Source: Marinicella meishanensis (lineage in GTDB: Bacteria > Pseudomonadota > Gammaproteobacteria > Xanthomonadales > Marinicellaceae). From it: a stretch of DNA of 64,000 bases. The DNA lies in contig NZ_JAIOUV010000002.1 of the NCBI RefSeq assembly GCF_019931145.1, positions 310,001 to 374,000 of the forward strand. The letters run 5' to 3'. How positions within the stretch are numbered: the first letter of the stretch is position 1; the number at the start of each line of letters is the position of its first letter. Positions 45,436-55,648 of the stretch are shown here, piece after piece. The position numbers and the translations under genes are program-made. The notes beneath the pieces are model-generated. The model ran no database searches. It worked only from the letters and a program-made list of their open reading frames with translations, and was not told where the DNA came from.

Positions 45436-45834
45436 TCAAAGGATGCGGATCAAAGCCCAAATGCTCAGGCCGATCAACACCAGGCCCAATATACCTTGAA
45501 AGCCAGACAGTTTGGCGCGCAGGGCTTCGCCTTTTTCCAAAGCCGCTGGCGACTTTGAAAAAACAAATTGGCTCAACAAGCCAAAACTCAACAAAAATCC
45601 CACCACCAACATCAGCGCCACCGTCAGCACTGACATCAGATCAAAATAGCCGTGCAGCAAAACCCGAATCAGTTGGATCAAGCTGTATACCCCCCAACCG
45701 AGCAAGACCAACCCAATGATGCCTTGGTACGGCGTCAGCTTGTCGATCAGGTTTTTGCTGTCTGGTTTGAAGTTGACGATCAATGAGGCGGCAGCGGCGA
45801 CGCCACCGAACAGTGCAATGATGATTCCCAGCAT
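45436..45834 (-). CDS. Small integral membrane protein of unknown function
   Basis: 132 residues, four hydrophobic segments (about 1-20, 38-62, 65-92 and 108-132). Two related halves can be seen: YQGIIGLVLLGWGVYSLIQLIRV and FQGILGLVLIGLSIWALIRIL share the pattern xQGIxGLVLxGxxxxxLIR, pointing to an internal duplication. Ribosome site GGGAG is ten bases before the ATG. It is cotranscribed with the secreted cysteine protein at most by readthrough (51-base gap). Family not recognised. Confidence 0.65.
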   Translation of the reverse strand: MLGIIIALFGGVAAAASLIVNFKPDSKNLIDKLTPYQGIIGLVLLGWGVYSLIQLIRVLLHGYFDLMSVLTVALMLVVGFLLSFGLLSQFVFSKSPAALEKGEALRAKLSGFQGILGLVLIGLSIWALIRIL

Positions 45835-45981
45835 GTGTGTTCTCCCAAATGGTTATAATTAATGTGCCGCTCATGGTATCAGGCCGCATTTAACCCAAAC
45901 TGAACTGATCGCGAGGGGTTTTTGTGACTGGGTTCAAATTTGGGCACGCCGAAGCCACCGGCGCAGGTGGCATGGGGTTGG

Positions 45982-47211
45982 TCATTGGGTGACTGTTTCA
46001 AACAAGTATGCAGCACCCGACTCTTGGCCTGCTTGGTCATGCCGGGTGGCGCCGACCAACCAGCCTTGGCCAGACATCGACACCGCCCAACCAAACAAAT
46101 CACCGGCCGCGCCATCACTGGCTGTGTGCTTGGATTGAAATTGCCAAACACCCTGCTGATGGACATAGACATAGACAGCACCCGAATTGGCTCCCAGGTC
46201 GTCCTGATGCATGGCGCTGATCACGGCTTGGTCTCCTTCGATGGCCACCGCCTGCCCAAAGCGATCATCGGCGGCACCGTCAGGCGCCGTGAGTTTGGCT
46301 TGTTGCTGCCATTGGTCGCCTTGGCGCACAAAGACATAAGCGGAACCGGCATCCACGCCCATGCGTTCATCGTCATCGCGGCGCGCGGAGATCAAGGCCG
46401 TGTCGCCAGACAAGGCCACCCGCACCCCGAACAGGTCTGTTTGACCACCATCATCAGCCATGAGCTTGTCCTGCAACCGCCATGTGTCAACATCACGCAC
46501 AAAAACATAGGCCGCTCCGGCATCCATGGCTTGTGCATCATGCAAATCGGCGCCAATCAACAGCGTGTCACCATCCAGATCCAAGCTGATGCCGAAGACA
46601 TCCCCAGCCGCGCCATCAGGAGCAGTTAATTTCATGTGTTGTTGCCAGCTGCCAGCCACTCGATTGAACAGATAAACAGATCCAGAACTTTCGCCATGCA
46701 CGTCATCATGGGGTGCACCAATAACCAAGGTGTCACCAGCAATGGCCAGGCTTTGACCAAAAGCATCCCCGGCTGCACCATCAGTGGCCAATAGTTTGGC
46801 TTGTTGCTTCCAGCTGGAACCGGCACGGTTGAACACATACACCGCACCGGCATCTGGTCCCACCGCACCGTGGCCAATGGCCCCTATGGCCGCCACATGA
46901 CCAGACAAAGCCACCCGGCCCCCAAAAGAATCACCGGCCAAACCATCAGCGGTCATCAGCTTGGCTTGTGGTTGCCATCCTTGTTGGGTTCGGGCATAAA
47001 CATAAGCCGCTCCGACATCTGCAGCCCCAGATGGATGATCCGCTTTGAACGCACCAACCAATGCCGTGTTGCCATCGATGGCCACATCGAAACCAAAAAA
47101 ATCTTTACCAGCCCCATCATCGGCTAACAACTTGTATTGAGTGTAATCAGTTTCAACTTGGGCAAATGCCGAGTTGATCAACAAGACAGCTGGAACAAGC
47201 AACCATTTCAT
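45982..47211 (-). CDS. Secreted FG-GAP repeat protein (beta propeller)
   Basis: 409 residues from the ATG at 47211, directly starting a signal peptide (to about AFAQ, residue 18). Seven repeats of about 52 residues follow, each with DGAAGDxFGxxVAIxGDTxLIGA then GSAYVFxR, which would close a seven-bladed integrin-like propeller. There is no catalytic or anchor domain; it may bind ligands or be surface-exposed. Export could use the type II system. No operon partner. Confidence 0.85.
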   Translation of the reverse strand: MKWLLVPAVLLINSAFAQVETDYTQYKLLADDGAGKDFFGFDVAIDGNTALVGAFKADHPSGAADVGAAYVYARTQQGWQPQAKLMTADGLAGDSFGGRVALSGHVAAIGAIGHGAVGPDAGAVYVFNRAGSSWKQQAKLLATDGAAGDAFGQSLAIAGDTLVIGAPHDDVHGESSGSVYLFNRVAGSWQQHMKLTAPDGAAGDVFGISLDLDGDTLLIGADLHDAQAMDAGAAYVFVRDVDTWRLQDKLMADDGGQTDLFGVRVALSGDTALISARRDDDERMGVDAGSAYVFVRQGDQWQQQAKLTAPDGAADDRFGQAVAIEGDQAVISAMHQDDLGANSGAVYVYVHQQGVWQFQSKHTASDGAAGDLFGWAVSMSGQGWLVGATRHDQAGQESGAAYLFETVTQ

Positions 47212-47421
47212 GCGCACATGCGAATTGTGAGAAGTGAACATCTGTGGTTATAAAACATGACTCAATTTGGTTCAAGCACGGTCAGACTGAATGGTCATTT
47301 CATGCGACGAAAAGACGGTCAATTTGATGACCCAATAGGACATGAACAAAAATAGGCAACAAAGAATAACCAGCAAGTGAGATAATGCTTTTATCAAACT
47401 CATGATTCATTTGTTTTGTTA

Positions 47422-47832
47422 ATGAAGGTATTTCTTATTTTAATATTCTTTTTCTTGTTAAGTTCATGTGCAGCAAGAATCAGCCAAACTCCAACCATGA
47501 AGAATGCCGCTTCACTCAAAGCAGCTCTTTGTGATTCTGGTGAATCAGCCGTGGATTTTTGGCGCATTCAGTCAACAGGATTGATCGTCCAATCTTTACA
47601 ACAACCAAAATTTGAAGCGACCCCTATTGTTTATTTAAGGCGAGGAAGCCATGTCATCGACGTTGGATGTAACCGCAGCCTCAACAAATGTGGTCAAAAG
47701 CTGGGTTGGGCCTATGTAGATAATGCCCCCAGTTACGAAGTTAAATTTGCTGATGGAGATGAGGTAGAAGTTGATTGTATTGGAGAATCAGGTGTCGCCA
47801 CATTCAACAAAATCAATGAATCAAATTTTTAA
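47422..47832 (+). CDS. Putative lipoprotein with SH3-like domain
   Basis: 136 residues from the ATG at 47422. Lipobox LLSSC. The mature part ends in a compact beta domain with YLRRGSHVIDVGC, CGQKLGWAYVDNAPSYEVKF and DGDEVEVDCIG, resembling bacterial SH3-like modules; three further cysteines suggest a disulfide. The composition is AT-rich compared with neighbours. It stands alone. Confidence 0.55.
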   Translation: MKVFLILIFFFLLSSCAARISQTPTMKNAASLKAALCDSGESAVDFWRIQSTGLIVQSLQQPKFEATPIVYLRRGSHVIDVGCNRSLNKCGQKLGWAYVDNAPSYEVKFADGDEVEVDCIGESGVATFNKINESNF

Positions 47833-47873
47833 CTTCTAACGACAGTATTTGGTTGCGGGAATTCATTGATATA

Positions 47874-47975
47874 TTGAGCTTTTCTGTATGGATCCCCGGG
47901 TCACGATCTCAGATCCCGTCTCGATGTTAGGACTGACATCCATGTCAGACAAACCCGTGGATGACGAAATCAAGT
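47874..47975. repeat. Degenerate REP-like palindrome
   Basis: GGATCCCCGGGTC near 47889 and ACCCGTGGATGACG near 47955 form an imperfect inverted repeat of the common GGATCCCCGGG...GGATGACG type, downstream of both the lipoprotein gene and the end of the ilv operon. Confidence 0.4.
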
Positions 47976-47993
47976 TTTCGGTTGTTTTTTTAT

Positions 47994-49271
47994 TCACAAC
48001 AACATCGAAAACAATTCGGGTTGGTCGTTGAGGTAGTCGTTGAAGAAGCCGCCGGCTTTCATGCGCTGTAACAAGGGGTCGAAATCGGCGCGGTTTTGCA
48101 GTTCAATGCCGACCACCGCCGGACCGTGTTCGCGGTTGTGTTTCTTTTGGTATTGGAAATAGGTGATGTCATCGGCCGGACCCAACACCTCGGCAACAAA
48201 TTCCTTCAGTGCCCCAGCGCGTTGCGGAAAGCGCACCAGAAAATAATGTTTCTGCCCACCCCACAGCAAGGCACGCTCGCGGATTTCTTCGATGCGGGTG
48301 ATGTCGTTGTTGCTGCCACTGAGCAGGCAAACCACCCGTTTGCCTAGCAGTTTTGGTCCCAGGCTGTGTAGGCCAGCCAAGGCCAAGGCACCCGCCGGTT
48401 CCACCACAATGGCGTCCTTATTATATAGGTTCAATATGGTTTGGCAGATCAAGCCATCGGGCACTTGAATCACCTCATCCAAACCATCGCGACACAACTG
48501 GAAGGTCAATTGCCCCACTTCTTGCACCGCCGCGCCATCAACAAATCGATCAATGTGCGCCAGTCGCGTGGTATGCCCGCATTGCAATGCGGCGGTCATT
48601 GACGCCGCACCGGCTGGTTCCACCCCAATGACGCGGGTCTGCGGCGACTGTTGCTTGAACACCGTGAGCAAACCGGAGGCCAAGCCCCCGCCACCAATTG
48701 GCACCAACAGGTAATCAATGGGGGCCGTCGTTTGGGCCAAAATCTCCTGCGCAATGGTGGCCTGTCCGGCGATGATGTCGGGATCATCAAACGGGTGAAT
48801 GAACGGGTGGCCATGCTGTTCACTGCAGGCCAGGGCCTCTTGTTGGGCTTGGTCAAAAGTGTCGCCCACCAGCACCAACTCGACCTGTCCGCCGCCGAAC
48901 ATTTTGACCTGTTCGATCTTTTGTTGTGGGGTGGTGACCGGCATGTAGATCGATGCTTTGATGCCCAAACGCTGGCAACTGTGCGCCACCCCTTGGGCGT
49001 GGTTGCCGGCGCTGGCGCAGACCACGTGTTGCAGCCCGGGCTGCTGTTCCAACAGTGCCGCCATTTTGTTGTGGGCGCCGCGGATTTTATACGAGCGAAC
49101 CGTCTGCAGGTCCTCGCGCTTGAGCCACACCTCGGCTTGCAGCAGCTCACTGTAAGTCACATTGGGCAACAAGGGGGTTTGGTTGACCACCCCCTTGAGG
49201 CGTCGCTGGGCCGCGGCCACGTCAATGGCCAACGGCGTGGCAAAGTGTTGGGCGGTGGCACTCATCGACAA
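47994..49271 (-). CDS. ilvA: Threonine dehydratase (biosynthetic)
   Basis: 425 residues. PLP lysine 62 is in RSYKIRGAHNKM, the glycine loop is GGGGLASG, and the C-terminal regulatory ACT-like domain (about 335-425) includes FLVRFPQRAGALKEF. IlvA deaminates threonine to 2-oxobutyrate, the entry to isoleucine, and is inhibited by isoleucine. The single short regulatory domain is the type found in many bacteria, versus the double domain in E. coli. It is last in the six-gene ilv operon, 3 bases after ilvC. Confidence 0.94.
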   Translation of the reverse strand: MSMSATAQHFATPLAIDVAAAQRRLKGVVNQTPLLPNVTYSELLQAEVWLKREDLQTVRSYKIRGAHNKMAALLEQQPGLQHVVCASAGNHAQGVAHSCQRLGIKASIYMPVTTPQQKIEQVKMFGGGQVELVLVGDTFDQAQQEALACSEQHGHPFIHPFDDPDIIAGQATIAQEILAQTTAPIDYLLVPIGGGGLASGLLTVFKQQSPQTRVIGVEPAGAASMTAALQCGHTTRLAHIDRFVDGAAVQEVGQLTFQLCRDGLDEVIQVPDGLICQTILNLYNKDAIVVEPAGALALAGLHSLGPKLLGKRVVCLLSGSNNDITRIEEIRERALLWGGQKHYFLVRFPQRAGALKEFVAEVLGPADDITYFQYQKKHNREHGPAVVGIELQNRADFDPLLQRMKAGGFFNDYLNDQPELFSMLL

Positions 49272-49274
49272 ACC

Positions 49275-50321
49275 TCAGGCGTTTTCTGGACGCAGTTTGC
49301 GGACCTGTTGCCCGGTTTGCCACAACTCGGATTCACGCAGTTCTGCCAATTCCTGGTTGAGCTTTTCCCGGTAATCCACTTTTTGGTTGGCGGCGATCAC
49401 CACCCGGGCCTCTTCACCACTGGCCACGCTGTCATACAGTTCTTCAAACAACGGGGTGTTGGCTTCGCGAAACTTGTGGCGCCAATCCAAGGCTCCGCGT
49501 TGGGCGGTGGTGGAGGTGTTGGCATACATCCAATCCATGCCGTTGTCCGCCACCAAGGGCATCAAACTTTGGGTCAGCTCCTCGACCGTTTCATTGAAAG
49601 CCTCCGAGGGTGAATGGCCGTGTTTGCGCAGCACGTTGTATTGGGCCTCGAACAAACCGGCGATGGCCCCCATCAAGATGCCCCGTTCGCCGGTGAGGTC
49701 CGAGTACACCTCTTTTTTGAAATCGGTTTCAAACAAATACCCCGAACCGACGCCGATGCCCAGGGCTTTGGCGGTTTCACGGGCCTGGCCGGTGACGTCC
49801 TGGAAGATGGCGTAGCTGGAATTCAAGCCTTTGCCTTGCTGAAACAAGGTGCGCAAAGAGCGGCCTGAACCCTTGGGCGCCACCAACACCACATCGACAT
49901 CGGCCGGTGGCACGATGCCGGTTTGTTCATTGAAGGTGACCCCAAAGCCGTGGGAAAAATACAAGGTGTCTCCGGCATTAAGGTTCGCTTTGACGGTGGG
50001 CCAGGCGGCGATTTGGCCAGCATCGGACAGCAGGTACATGACCACATCCGCCCGCTGGGTGGCGCTGGCCAGGTCGAACAAGTTCTCACCTTCCACCCAG
50101 CCATCAGCCAGGGCCTTGTCCCAGGAGGCCGAACCTTGGCGTTGACCGACGATGACTTGAAAGCCGTTGTCACGCAGGTTCAAAGCCTGACCGGGCCCTT
50201 GCACCCCATAGCCGAGCACCGCAATGGTTTTGTTATGTAAAAAGGATTGGGCTTGGGTCAAAGGGTATTCGTCGCGGGTCACGACTTCTTCCCAAGTGCC
50301 GCCAAAATTCAATTGAGCCAT
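49275..50321 (-). CDS. ilvC: Ketol-acid reductoisomerase
   Basis: 348 residues from the ATG at 50321 with AGGAG eight bases upstream. Rossmann motif GYGVQGPGQALNLRDNG, followed by VIVGQR, and APKGSGRSLR. A class I-like C-terminal knot domain has EVYSDLTGERG and AFNETVEELTQ. The enzyme converts acetolactate and acetohydroxybutyrate to dihydroxy acids. NFGG at the start and GPGQA rather than GSQGHA place it with the Xanthomonas/Bacteroidetes-like branch. It lies between ilvN and ilvA in the operon. Confidence 0.93.
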   Translation of the reverse strand: MAQLNFGGTWEEVVTRDEYPLTQAQSFLHNKTIAVLGYGVQGPGQALNLRDNGFQVIVGQRQGSASWDKALADGWVEGENLFDLASATQRADVVMYLLSDAGQIAAWPTVKANLNAGDTLYFSHGFGVTFNEQTGIVPPADVDVVLVAPKGSGRSLRTLFQQGKGLNSSYAIFQDVTGQARETAKALGIGVGSGYLFETDFKKEVYSDLTGERGILMGAIAGLFEAQYNVLRKHGHSPSEAFNETVEELTQSLMPLVADNGMDWMYANTSTTAQRGALDWRHKFREANTPLFEELYDSVASGEEARVVIAANQKVDYREKLNQELAELRESELWQTGQQVRKLRPENA

Positions 50322-50361
50322 GTGGTTCTCCTGTAGTGTTGATTTAATTGTGCCAAGTGGG

Positions 50362-50928
50362 TCATTGCTCGACCTCACAGGTGGCGTGTTGTTTGTGAAA
50401 TGACATGTCGGCTGTGGTGGCCAGCGCTGGGTGGCCCTGTGTGGCGTTGGGTTTGCCGATGCTGACGGGGCCAGAACGCACGAACTCCATCACACCCACC
50501 ACCGCCAGGTCCTCGTACAAGGCTTGGCTTTCGGCCCGACTGCCGGTTTTTTCAATCACCGTGTAATCGCTGTTCATGCTCAGCACCCGGGCATGGTGGC
50601 GGTGAATCACCTGTTCGGTCACGGCCTGTTCCAGCATTGATGAGGAGGCAATCTTGTACAGCGCCACCTCTTGCTGGATCGAATCTGCAGCAGTGCGAAA
50701 CTCGGCGCGAATCACTTCTATTTGCCGCCCCAGTTGTTGCGCCAAACGGTTCGCGGTGGGGTGGTCGCAGCGGACTTGCACGCTGTGTCTGAACACACCC
50801 GGCTCAGCCGATTCACACACCGACAAGGCATCGATGTTGAGGTTGATCCGGGAAAACACCGCAGTGATGCGGTTGAGGATGCCGGTTTGGTTGCTGGAAT
50901 AAATCGCAAAGTCATGGATTGTGGTCAT
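50362..50928 (-). CDS. ilvN: Acetolactate synthase regulatory (small) subunit
   Basis: 188 residues from the ATG at 50928, which overlaps the end of ilvB by 17 bases. The N-terminal ACT domain has the pattern IYSSNQTGILNRITAVFSRINLNIDALSVC, shown here only in part as GILNRITAVFSRINLNID, then EPGVFRHSVQV. A C-terminal IlvH-type domain follows. The subunit binds valine and feeds back on IlvB. An open extension reaching further upstream lies within ilvB and is not translated separately. Confidence 0.9.
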   Translation of the reverse strand: MTTIHDFAIYSSNQTGILNRITAVFSRINLNIDALSVCESAEPGVFRHSVQVRCDHPTANRLAQQLGRQIEVIRAEFRTAADSIQQEVALYKIASSSMLEQAVTEQVIHRHHARVLSMNSDYTVIEKTGSRAESQALYEDLAVVGVMEFVRSGPVSIGKPNATQGHPALATTADMSFHKQHATCEVEQ

Positions 50929-52732
50929 GGTCTTTGACTCCTTCGTTGGTGGATTGCTCGGCGTCTGCTTCGACGGCTGCTTCGACCCCAAGGCACATGT
51001 CGGCCACCGAGGCCCCCGGGGTGATGATCGGAAATACGTTGTCTTGTTGTGCCACGCGGACCTCCAGCACATAAGCACCGGGGTGCTGCAGCATGGTTTG
51101 GATGGCGCCGGGTAATGCTTGGCGCTCGCTGACGCATTGATTGGCGATGCCATAACCATCGGCCAGGATGCCAAAATCGGGATTGTGCAGCTCGGTGGCG
51201 GCATATCGGCGGTCAAAATACAGTTCCTGCCACTGCCGGACCATGCCCAAAAATTGGTTGTTGAGGATGATCACTTTGACCGGCAATTGGTGTTGCATCA
51301 TCACCCCAAGCTCTTGGATGGTCATTTGCACCCCACCATCACCGACGATGCCCACCACGGTCTGTTCCGGACAGGCAAACTGGGCGCCAATGGCCGCCGG
51401 CAAACAAAAGCCCATGGTGCCTAAACCACCGGAAGTGATGAGGCCGCGGCTGTGTGTGAATTGGCGGTAGCGACAGGCCACCATTTGGTGTTGGCCAACG
51501 TCGGTAACGATGATGGCATCGGGGTCTTGTTGGTTGAGGCATTGGATCACTTCGGCCATGTTGATGGCGGCGGTGGCCGGCTGCAAATCGGCATCAATGA
51601 TCAACCGCTGTTCGGTGCGGTGCAGGGCGGCAAAGCGCTGCAACCACCGGTCATGGCGCCGGTGATCCAAGCGTTTCATCACCGCCGCCAAGGTTTGTTT
51701 CACATCACCCAACACCGCCACATCGGCCCGCACATTCTTGTTGATTTCACTGGGATCAATCTCGAAATGCACCACTTGGGCTTGTTTGGCGTAATGCGCC
51801 AGATTGCTGGTCACCCGATCATCAAAACGCATGCCAATGGCGATCAGCACATCGCATTCGTTGGTCAGGGTGTTCGGCGCGTAGTTGCCATGCATGCCCA
51901 ACATGCCGACATACTGGGGGTGGTCAGTGGGCAAAGCCGACAGCCCGAGGACGGTGGCCGCCAAAGGTGCGCCAATGCGCTCAGCGAAAGCTTTGAATTC
52001 GGCTTCTGCTCGACCCAAGATCACCCCTTGTCCAAACAACACCAAGGGCCGTTTGGCGGCATTGATCAAACTGGCCGCTTGGAGCAGGGCCTGCTGACTG
52101 GGGGTCGGATTGGGCTCATAACTGCTGACCTGGTCACAGCTTTGGTAAACAAAATCCAAGGTATCGACCTGGGCATTCTTGGTGATGTCGATCAACACCG
52201 GTCCCGGTCGGCCGCTGCGGGCCAGGTAAAAAGCCTTGGCCAGGGCGGTGGGAATCTCCCCCGCTTCGGTCACTTTGTAATTCCACTTGGTCACCGGCAT
52301 GGAAATGTCCAGGATGTCGATTTCCTGAAAGGCATCGCTGCCCAACAGGTGGGCAAACACCTGCCCGGTGATGCACACCAACGGGGTCGAATCCAGATAG
52401 GCATCGGCGATGCCGGTGATCAGGTTGGTGGCCCCAGGACCCGATGTGGCGATGCAAACACCCACTTCGCCGGTGGCCCGGGCATGGCCTTGGGCCGCAT
52501 GCACCGCGCCTTGTTCATGGCGCATCAACACGTGCTGCAGCCGGTCCTCATGATCCATCATGGCATCGTAGGTGGGCATGATGGCGCCACCCGGATAGCC
52601 GAACACCCGCCGCACCCCTTCGGCCAATAAACTCATGATGATGGCTTCCGATCCGGTCACTTGTTGGCTGTTACTGACCGGCTGAGCAACATCGACCGCT
52701 GTGTGATCGGCGCTCAAGCCCACGGATTTCAT
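50912..52732 (-). CDS. ilvB: Acetolactate synthase catalytic subunit
   Basis: 606 residues. The TPP-enzyme layout is clear: [17 protein letters not shown], the catalytic glutamate in [34 protein letters not shown], and in the C-terminal domain [17 protein letters not shown] with the ThDP-binding GDG...N motif. It joins pyruvate to pyruvate or 2-oxobutyrate. It starts by ATGA overlap with the ilvD stop. About 30 extra N-terminal residues precede the family core. Confidence 0.95.
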   Translation of the reverse strand: MKSVGLSADHTAVDVAQPVSNSQQVTGSEAIIMSLLAEGVRRVFGYPGGAIMPTYDAMMDHEDRLQHVLMRHEQGAVHAAQGHARATGEVGVCIATSGPGATNLITGIADAYLDSTPLVCITGQVFAHLLGSDAFQEIDILDISMPVTKWNYKVTEAGEIPTALAKAFYLARSGRPGPVLIDITKNAQVDTLDFVYQSCDQVSSYEPNPTPSQQALLQAASLINAAKRPLVLFGQGVILGRAEAEFKAFAERIGAPLAATVLGLSALPTDHPQYVGMLGMHGNYAPNTLTNECDVLIAIGMRFDDRVTSNLAHYAKQAQVVHFEIDPSEINKNVRADVAVLGDVKQTLAAVMKRLDHRRHDRWLQRFAALHRTEQRLIIDADLQPATAAINMAEVIQCLNQQDPDAIIVTDVGQHQMVACRYRQFTHSRGLITSGGLGTMGFCLPAAIGAQFACPEQTVVGIVGDGGVQMTIQELGVMMQHQLPVKVIILNNQFLGMVRQWQELYFDRRYAATELHNPDFGILADGYGIANQCVSERQALPGAIQTMLQHPGAYVLEVRVAQQDNVFPIITPGASVADMCLGVEAAVEADAEQSTNEGVKDHDHNP

Positions 52733-54543
52733 GACGGGGCTCCTTTGCTGGCCAATGGCTGTTGGCTGAAATTGGCCGCCACATCTTCAGCAATCAAATT
52801 CAATTCAATGCGTTTGTCTGGCTTGGCTGTGGCCGCTGACTCTCCGGCGTCGCTGCCCTCGGCTGGCGGCAAATCGGTCAAACAGCCGGTCGAAGCAGAG
52901 GACACCACCCGGGCATACTTGCCCAAGGCACCGCGCTGGTGGGCCGATTTGGGTGCCTGCCAAGCGGCCCGTCGTTGGGCCAGTTCATGCGCTTCGACGT
53001 GCAAAGTCAATTGCTTGTTTTGGGCATCAATGGTGATCAAATCACCATCAGCCACCAAGGCCAGCTGACCACCCACCTGGGCTTCAGGGGTCACGTGCCC
53101 CACCACAAAACCGTGGGTGCCACCAGAAAACCGGCCATCGGTGATCAAAGCCACCGAGTCACCCAAACCGGCACCGATGATCGCCGCCGTGGGCTTCAGC
53201 ATTTCTGGCATGCCCGGGCCACCTTTGGGTCCGACATAACGGATCACCACCACATCTCCGGCTTTGACCCGGCCGGCGGCAATGCCTTGGTTCAAGGCCT
53301 GTTCGCTGTCAAAAGTCACCGCCGGACCATGGAAGTACTCACCTTCTTTGCCGGTGATTTTGGCCACCGCCCCCTCGGGTGCCAGGTTGCCCTTGAGGAT
53401 TTGGATGTGGCCGGTGCTTTTGATCGGCTGCTGGCGCATGCGCAACACATCCTGGCTGGCGTCCAGTGGCTTGACCCTTTCGAGGTTGGTCGCCAGGGTT
53501 TGACCGGTGACCGTCATGCAGTCACCATCCAACCAGCCCTGGTCCAGCATGTAGCGCAGCACCGCCGGTACCCCGCCCACCCGATGCAAGTCTTCCATCA
53601 GATAGCGGCCACTGGGTTTCAGGTCAGCCAAATAAGGCGTCTGTTCAGAAATGGCTTGGAAATCATCCAAAGTGAAATCGATGCCGGCGGCATCGGCAAT
53701 GGCCAAAAAGTGCAACACCGCATTGGTTGATCCACCCAGCACCGTGACCAATTTGAAGGCGTTGGTCAAAGCGGCTTTGGTGACGATGTCCCTGGGTTTC
53801 AAATCCAGTTCAAGCAAGCGCTGCATGGCCTGGGCCACCTGGCTCATTTCGTCCAATTTGTCTTGGCTGATCGCGGGGTTGGAGGACGAATGCGGCAAGC
53901 TCATGCCCATCGCTTCAATGGCCGAAGCCATGGTGTTGGCGGTGTACATGCCACCGCAGGCACCGGCCCCGGGACAGGCTTTTTGGATCACTTGCTGGTA
54001 TTCGGGTTCATCGATTTGACCGGTGACTTTCTGGCCCCAGGCTTCGAAGGCTGAGACCACATCCAGCTTGCGTCCGGCATGGCAGCCGGCGGCAATGGTA
54101 CCGCCATAGACCAACAGCGCGGGCCGGTTCAGGCGCAGCATGGCCATCATCGCACCCGGCATGTTTTTGTCACAACCGACCACCGTCACCAGTGCATCGT
54201 AATGCATACCGGCGACCACCGTTTCCATCGAATCGGCGATCAGATCCCGCGAAGGCAAGGAATAATGCATGCCATTGGTGCCCATGGCGATGCCATCAGA
54301 AATGCCGATGGTGTTAAAAATCAATCCGTTCATGGGGTATTGATTAACCGCTTGCTTGATGTGGCCGGCCAAATCATTCAAGTGCATGTTGCAGGGGTTG
54401 CCGTCATAACCGGTGGAAGCGATGCCCACAAACGGTTGCTTCAATTGTTCAGCGCTCAAACCGATGGCGTGCAACATGGCTTTGGCCGCTGGCTGCGAGT
54501 CATCCTGGGTCACCGCTCGGGAATATGGATTCATGGGTTTCAT
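52729..54543 (-). CDS. ilvD: Dihydroxy-acid dehydratase
   Basis: 604 residues from the ATG at 54543 (start [11 protein letters not shown]). Iron-sulfur ligands sit in GCDKNMPG and [25 protein letters not shown] and [17 protein letters not shown] are family signatures. It dehydrates the dihydroxy acids of valine and isoleucine synthesis. The length is intermediate between short and long IlvD forms. A 45-residue upstream extension overlaps ilvE and is rejected. It begins 7 bases after the ilvE stop. Confidence 0.95.
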   Translation of the reverse strand: MKPMNPYSRAVTQDDSQPAAKAMLHAIGLSAEQLKQPFVGIASTGYDGNPCNMHLNDLAGHIKQAVNQYPMNGLIFNTIGISDGIAMGTNGMHYSLPSRDLIADSMETVVAGMHYDALVTVVGCDKNMPGAMMAMLRLNRPALLVYGGTIAAGCHAGRKLDVVSAFEAWGQKVTGQIDEPEYQQVIQKACPGAGACGGMYTANTMASAIEAMGMSLPHSSSNPAISQDKLDEMSQVAQAMQRLLELDLKPRDIVTKAALTNAFKLVTVLGGSTNAVLHFLAIADAAGIDFTLDDFQAISEQTPYLADLKPSGRYLMEDLHRVGGVPAVLRYMLDQGWLDGDCMTVTGQTLATNLERVKPLDASQDVLRMRQQPIKSTGHIQILKGNLAPEGAVAKITGKEGEYFHGPAVTFDSEQALNQGIAAGRVKAGDVVVIRYVGPKGGPGMPEMLKPTAAIIGAGLGDSVALITDGRFSGGTHGFVVGHVTPEAQVGGQLALVADGDLITIDAQNKQLTLHVEAHELAQRRAAWQAPKSAHQRGALGKYARVVSSASTGCLTDLPPAEGSDAGESAATAKPDKRIELNLIAEDVAANFSQQPLASKGAPS

Positions 54544-54550
54544 GCTGGTA

Positions 54551-55447
54551 TCAGGCCGCCTTGGTTTTTTTGAAATTGATTTTCTCTTCGCGCACCAGCT
54601 GTTTGAATTGCCGTTGCAACAATGCCCCATGCGTTTCCGCCCATGGCCGGCTGAAAGGCTCGTCATTGACCGTGCCAATGGCTTGGACTTCCACCGCTGT
54701 ACCGGTCAGAAAAGCCCCTTCGGCGCCGCGGATGGCATCCGGGGTGAAATGTTTTTGCACCACCCGAATGCCATTGGCCGCGGCCAATTCCATCACCACC
54801 GAACGGGTGATGCCAGGCAGGATGTTGCCCTCAGGCGGGGTGTACAGCACGCCGTCTTGTTGCAGGAAGAAGTTGGCCCCACTGGCTTCGGCCACAAAGC
54901 CCTTTTGATCCAGCAACAAGGCATCATCGTAGCCCGCCACCTGCGCTTCTTTCATGGCCAAGATCGAATTGACGTAATGGCCGGACACTTTGGCATCCAC
55001 ATGGCACGAGTTGGGATCCGGACGGCAATAAGGCGACACTTTCATGCGCAGCTCACCGGCGGCAAAATACTGGCTCCAATCCCAGGCACACAGGAACACA
55101 TGGCTGCGGCTTTCGGCTTGCAGACCCAGGCGTTCGGTGGGGTAAACCAAGGGCCTGATGTAGGCATCTTGCAAACCATTTCTGGCCAGCAATTCATAAC
55201 TCAAGTCGATCAGTTCAGCGACCGACAGGCCCACTTCCAGGTGCATGGTTTGGGCTGAATACAACAGCCGTTCATAATGTTCTTGGGCGCGCAAGATCTT
55301 TGGTCCCTGATCGGTGGCGTAGGCGCGAATCCCCTCAAACACCGCATTGCCGTAGTGGAAGGATTGTTGATACAAACCGCCCATGCTGGCTTTGGCCAAG
55401 GGCCATTGGCCATCGAGGTAGGTCACTGTGTTGTCGTCGTAATACAT
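54551..55447 (-). CDS. ilvE: Branched-chain amino acid aminotransferase
   Basis: 298 residues, class IV PLP fold. [16 protein letters not shown], the PLP lysine region [16 protein letters not shown], and EASGANFFL with [11 protein letters not shown] are visible. It makes Ile, Val and Leu from the oxo acids with glutamate. It is the first structural gene of the ilv operon and follows the leader peptide and attenuator-like hairpin. The ribosome site is GAGTGAAG. Confidence 0.94.
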   Translation of the reverse strand: MYYDDNTVTYLDGQWPLAKASMGGLYQQSFHYGNAVFEGIRAYATDQGPKILRAQEHYERLLYSAQTMHLEVGLSVAELIDLSYELLARNGLQDAYIRPLVYPTERLGLQAESRSHVFLCAWDWSQYFAAGELRMKVSPYCRPDPNSCHVDAKVSGHYVNSILAMKEAQVAGYDDALLLDQKGFVAEASGANFFLQQDGVLYTPPEGNILPGITRSVVMELAAANGIRVVQKHFTPDAIRGAEGAFLTGTAVEVQAIGTVNDEPFSRPWAETHGALLQRQFKQLVREEKINFKKTKAA

Positions 55448-55509
55448 GGCTTCACTCTTTTTTTGCTGGTTGTTTTTTCCCGTTTCACACTGACTGAAAA
55501 TCCGCAGGT

Positions 55510-55546
55510 AAAAAAAAAGCCCTTCTTGGTGAGAAGGGCTTTTTTT
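55510..55546 (-). terminator. Attenuator-type intrinsic terminator upstream of ilvE
   Basis: GCCCTTCT (55519-55526) and AGAAGGGC (55532-55539) form a perfect eight-base stem with a 5-base loop. Read on the minus strand it ends in a run of nine T (55510-55518); A/T runs on both sides make it able to work both ways. It lies between the ilv leader peptide stop and ilvE, exactly where an attenuator terminator is expected. Confidence 0.88.
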
Positions 55547-55570
55547 GGATTGACCAATTGTTTGCCGAAC

Positions 55571-55648
55571 TCACCACACACGTGGGCCGATAATCACGAG
55601 AATGACCACGACGACGTTGATGTTGATGATGTTGGCAATGCAGTTCAT
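55571..55648 (-). CDS. ilvL: ilv operon leader peptide
   Basis: 25 codons from ATG (55648) to TGA (55571-55573). The peptide starts MNCIANIIN and has a core NVVVVILVIIG. It carries seven Ile, six Val and one Leu, a composition found only in attenuation leaders such as E. coli IlvL. The following terminator at 55510-55546 and then ilvE complete the arrangement. The expected logic is that shortage of charged Ile/Val/Leu tRNA stalls ribosomes and prevents termination. It has not been possible to identify a convincing antiterminator arm by eye. The leader has no strong Shine-Dalgarno sequence (GAAAAATCC upstream). Confidence 0.88.
   Translation of the reverse strand: MNCIANIININVVVVILVIIGPRVW

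Noticed and set aside
48651-49613. 320-codon frame opposite ilvA/ilvC
   Set aside because: Spans two real genes on the other strand and has no family features.
50929-51216. N-terminal extension of ilvN
   Set aside because: Lies wholly inside ilvB in another frame; the conserved protein begins at 50928.
51452-52630. 392-codon frame opposite ilvB
   Set aside because: Antisense shadow; His/Gly-rich composition typical of reverse reading of this codon usage, no known domain.
54544-54678. N-terminal extension of ilvD
   Set aside because: Overlaps ilvE and is polar, unconserved sequence; the family start is at 54543.
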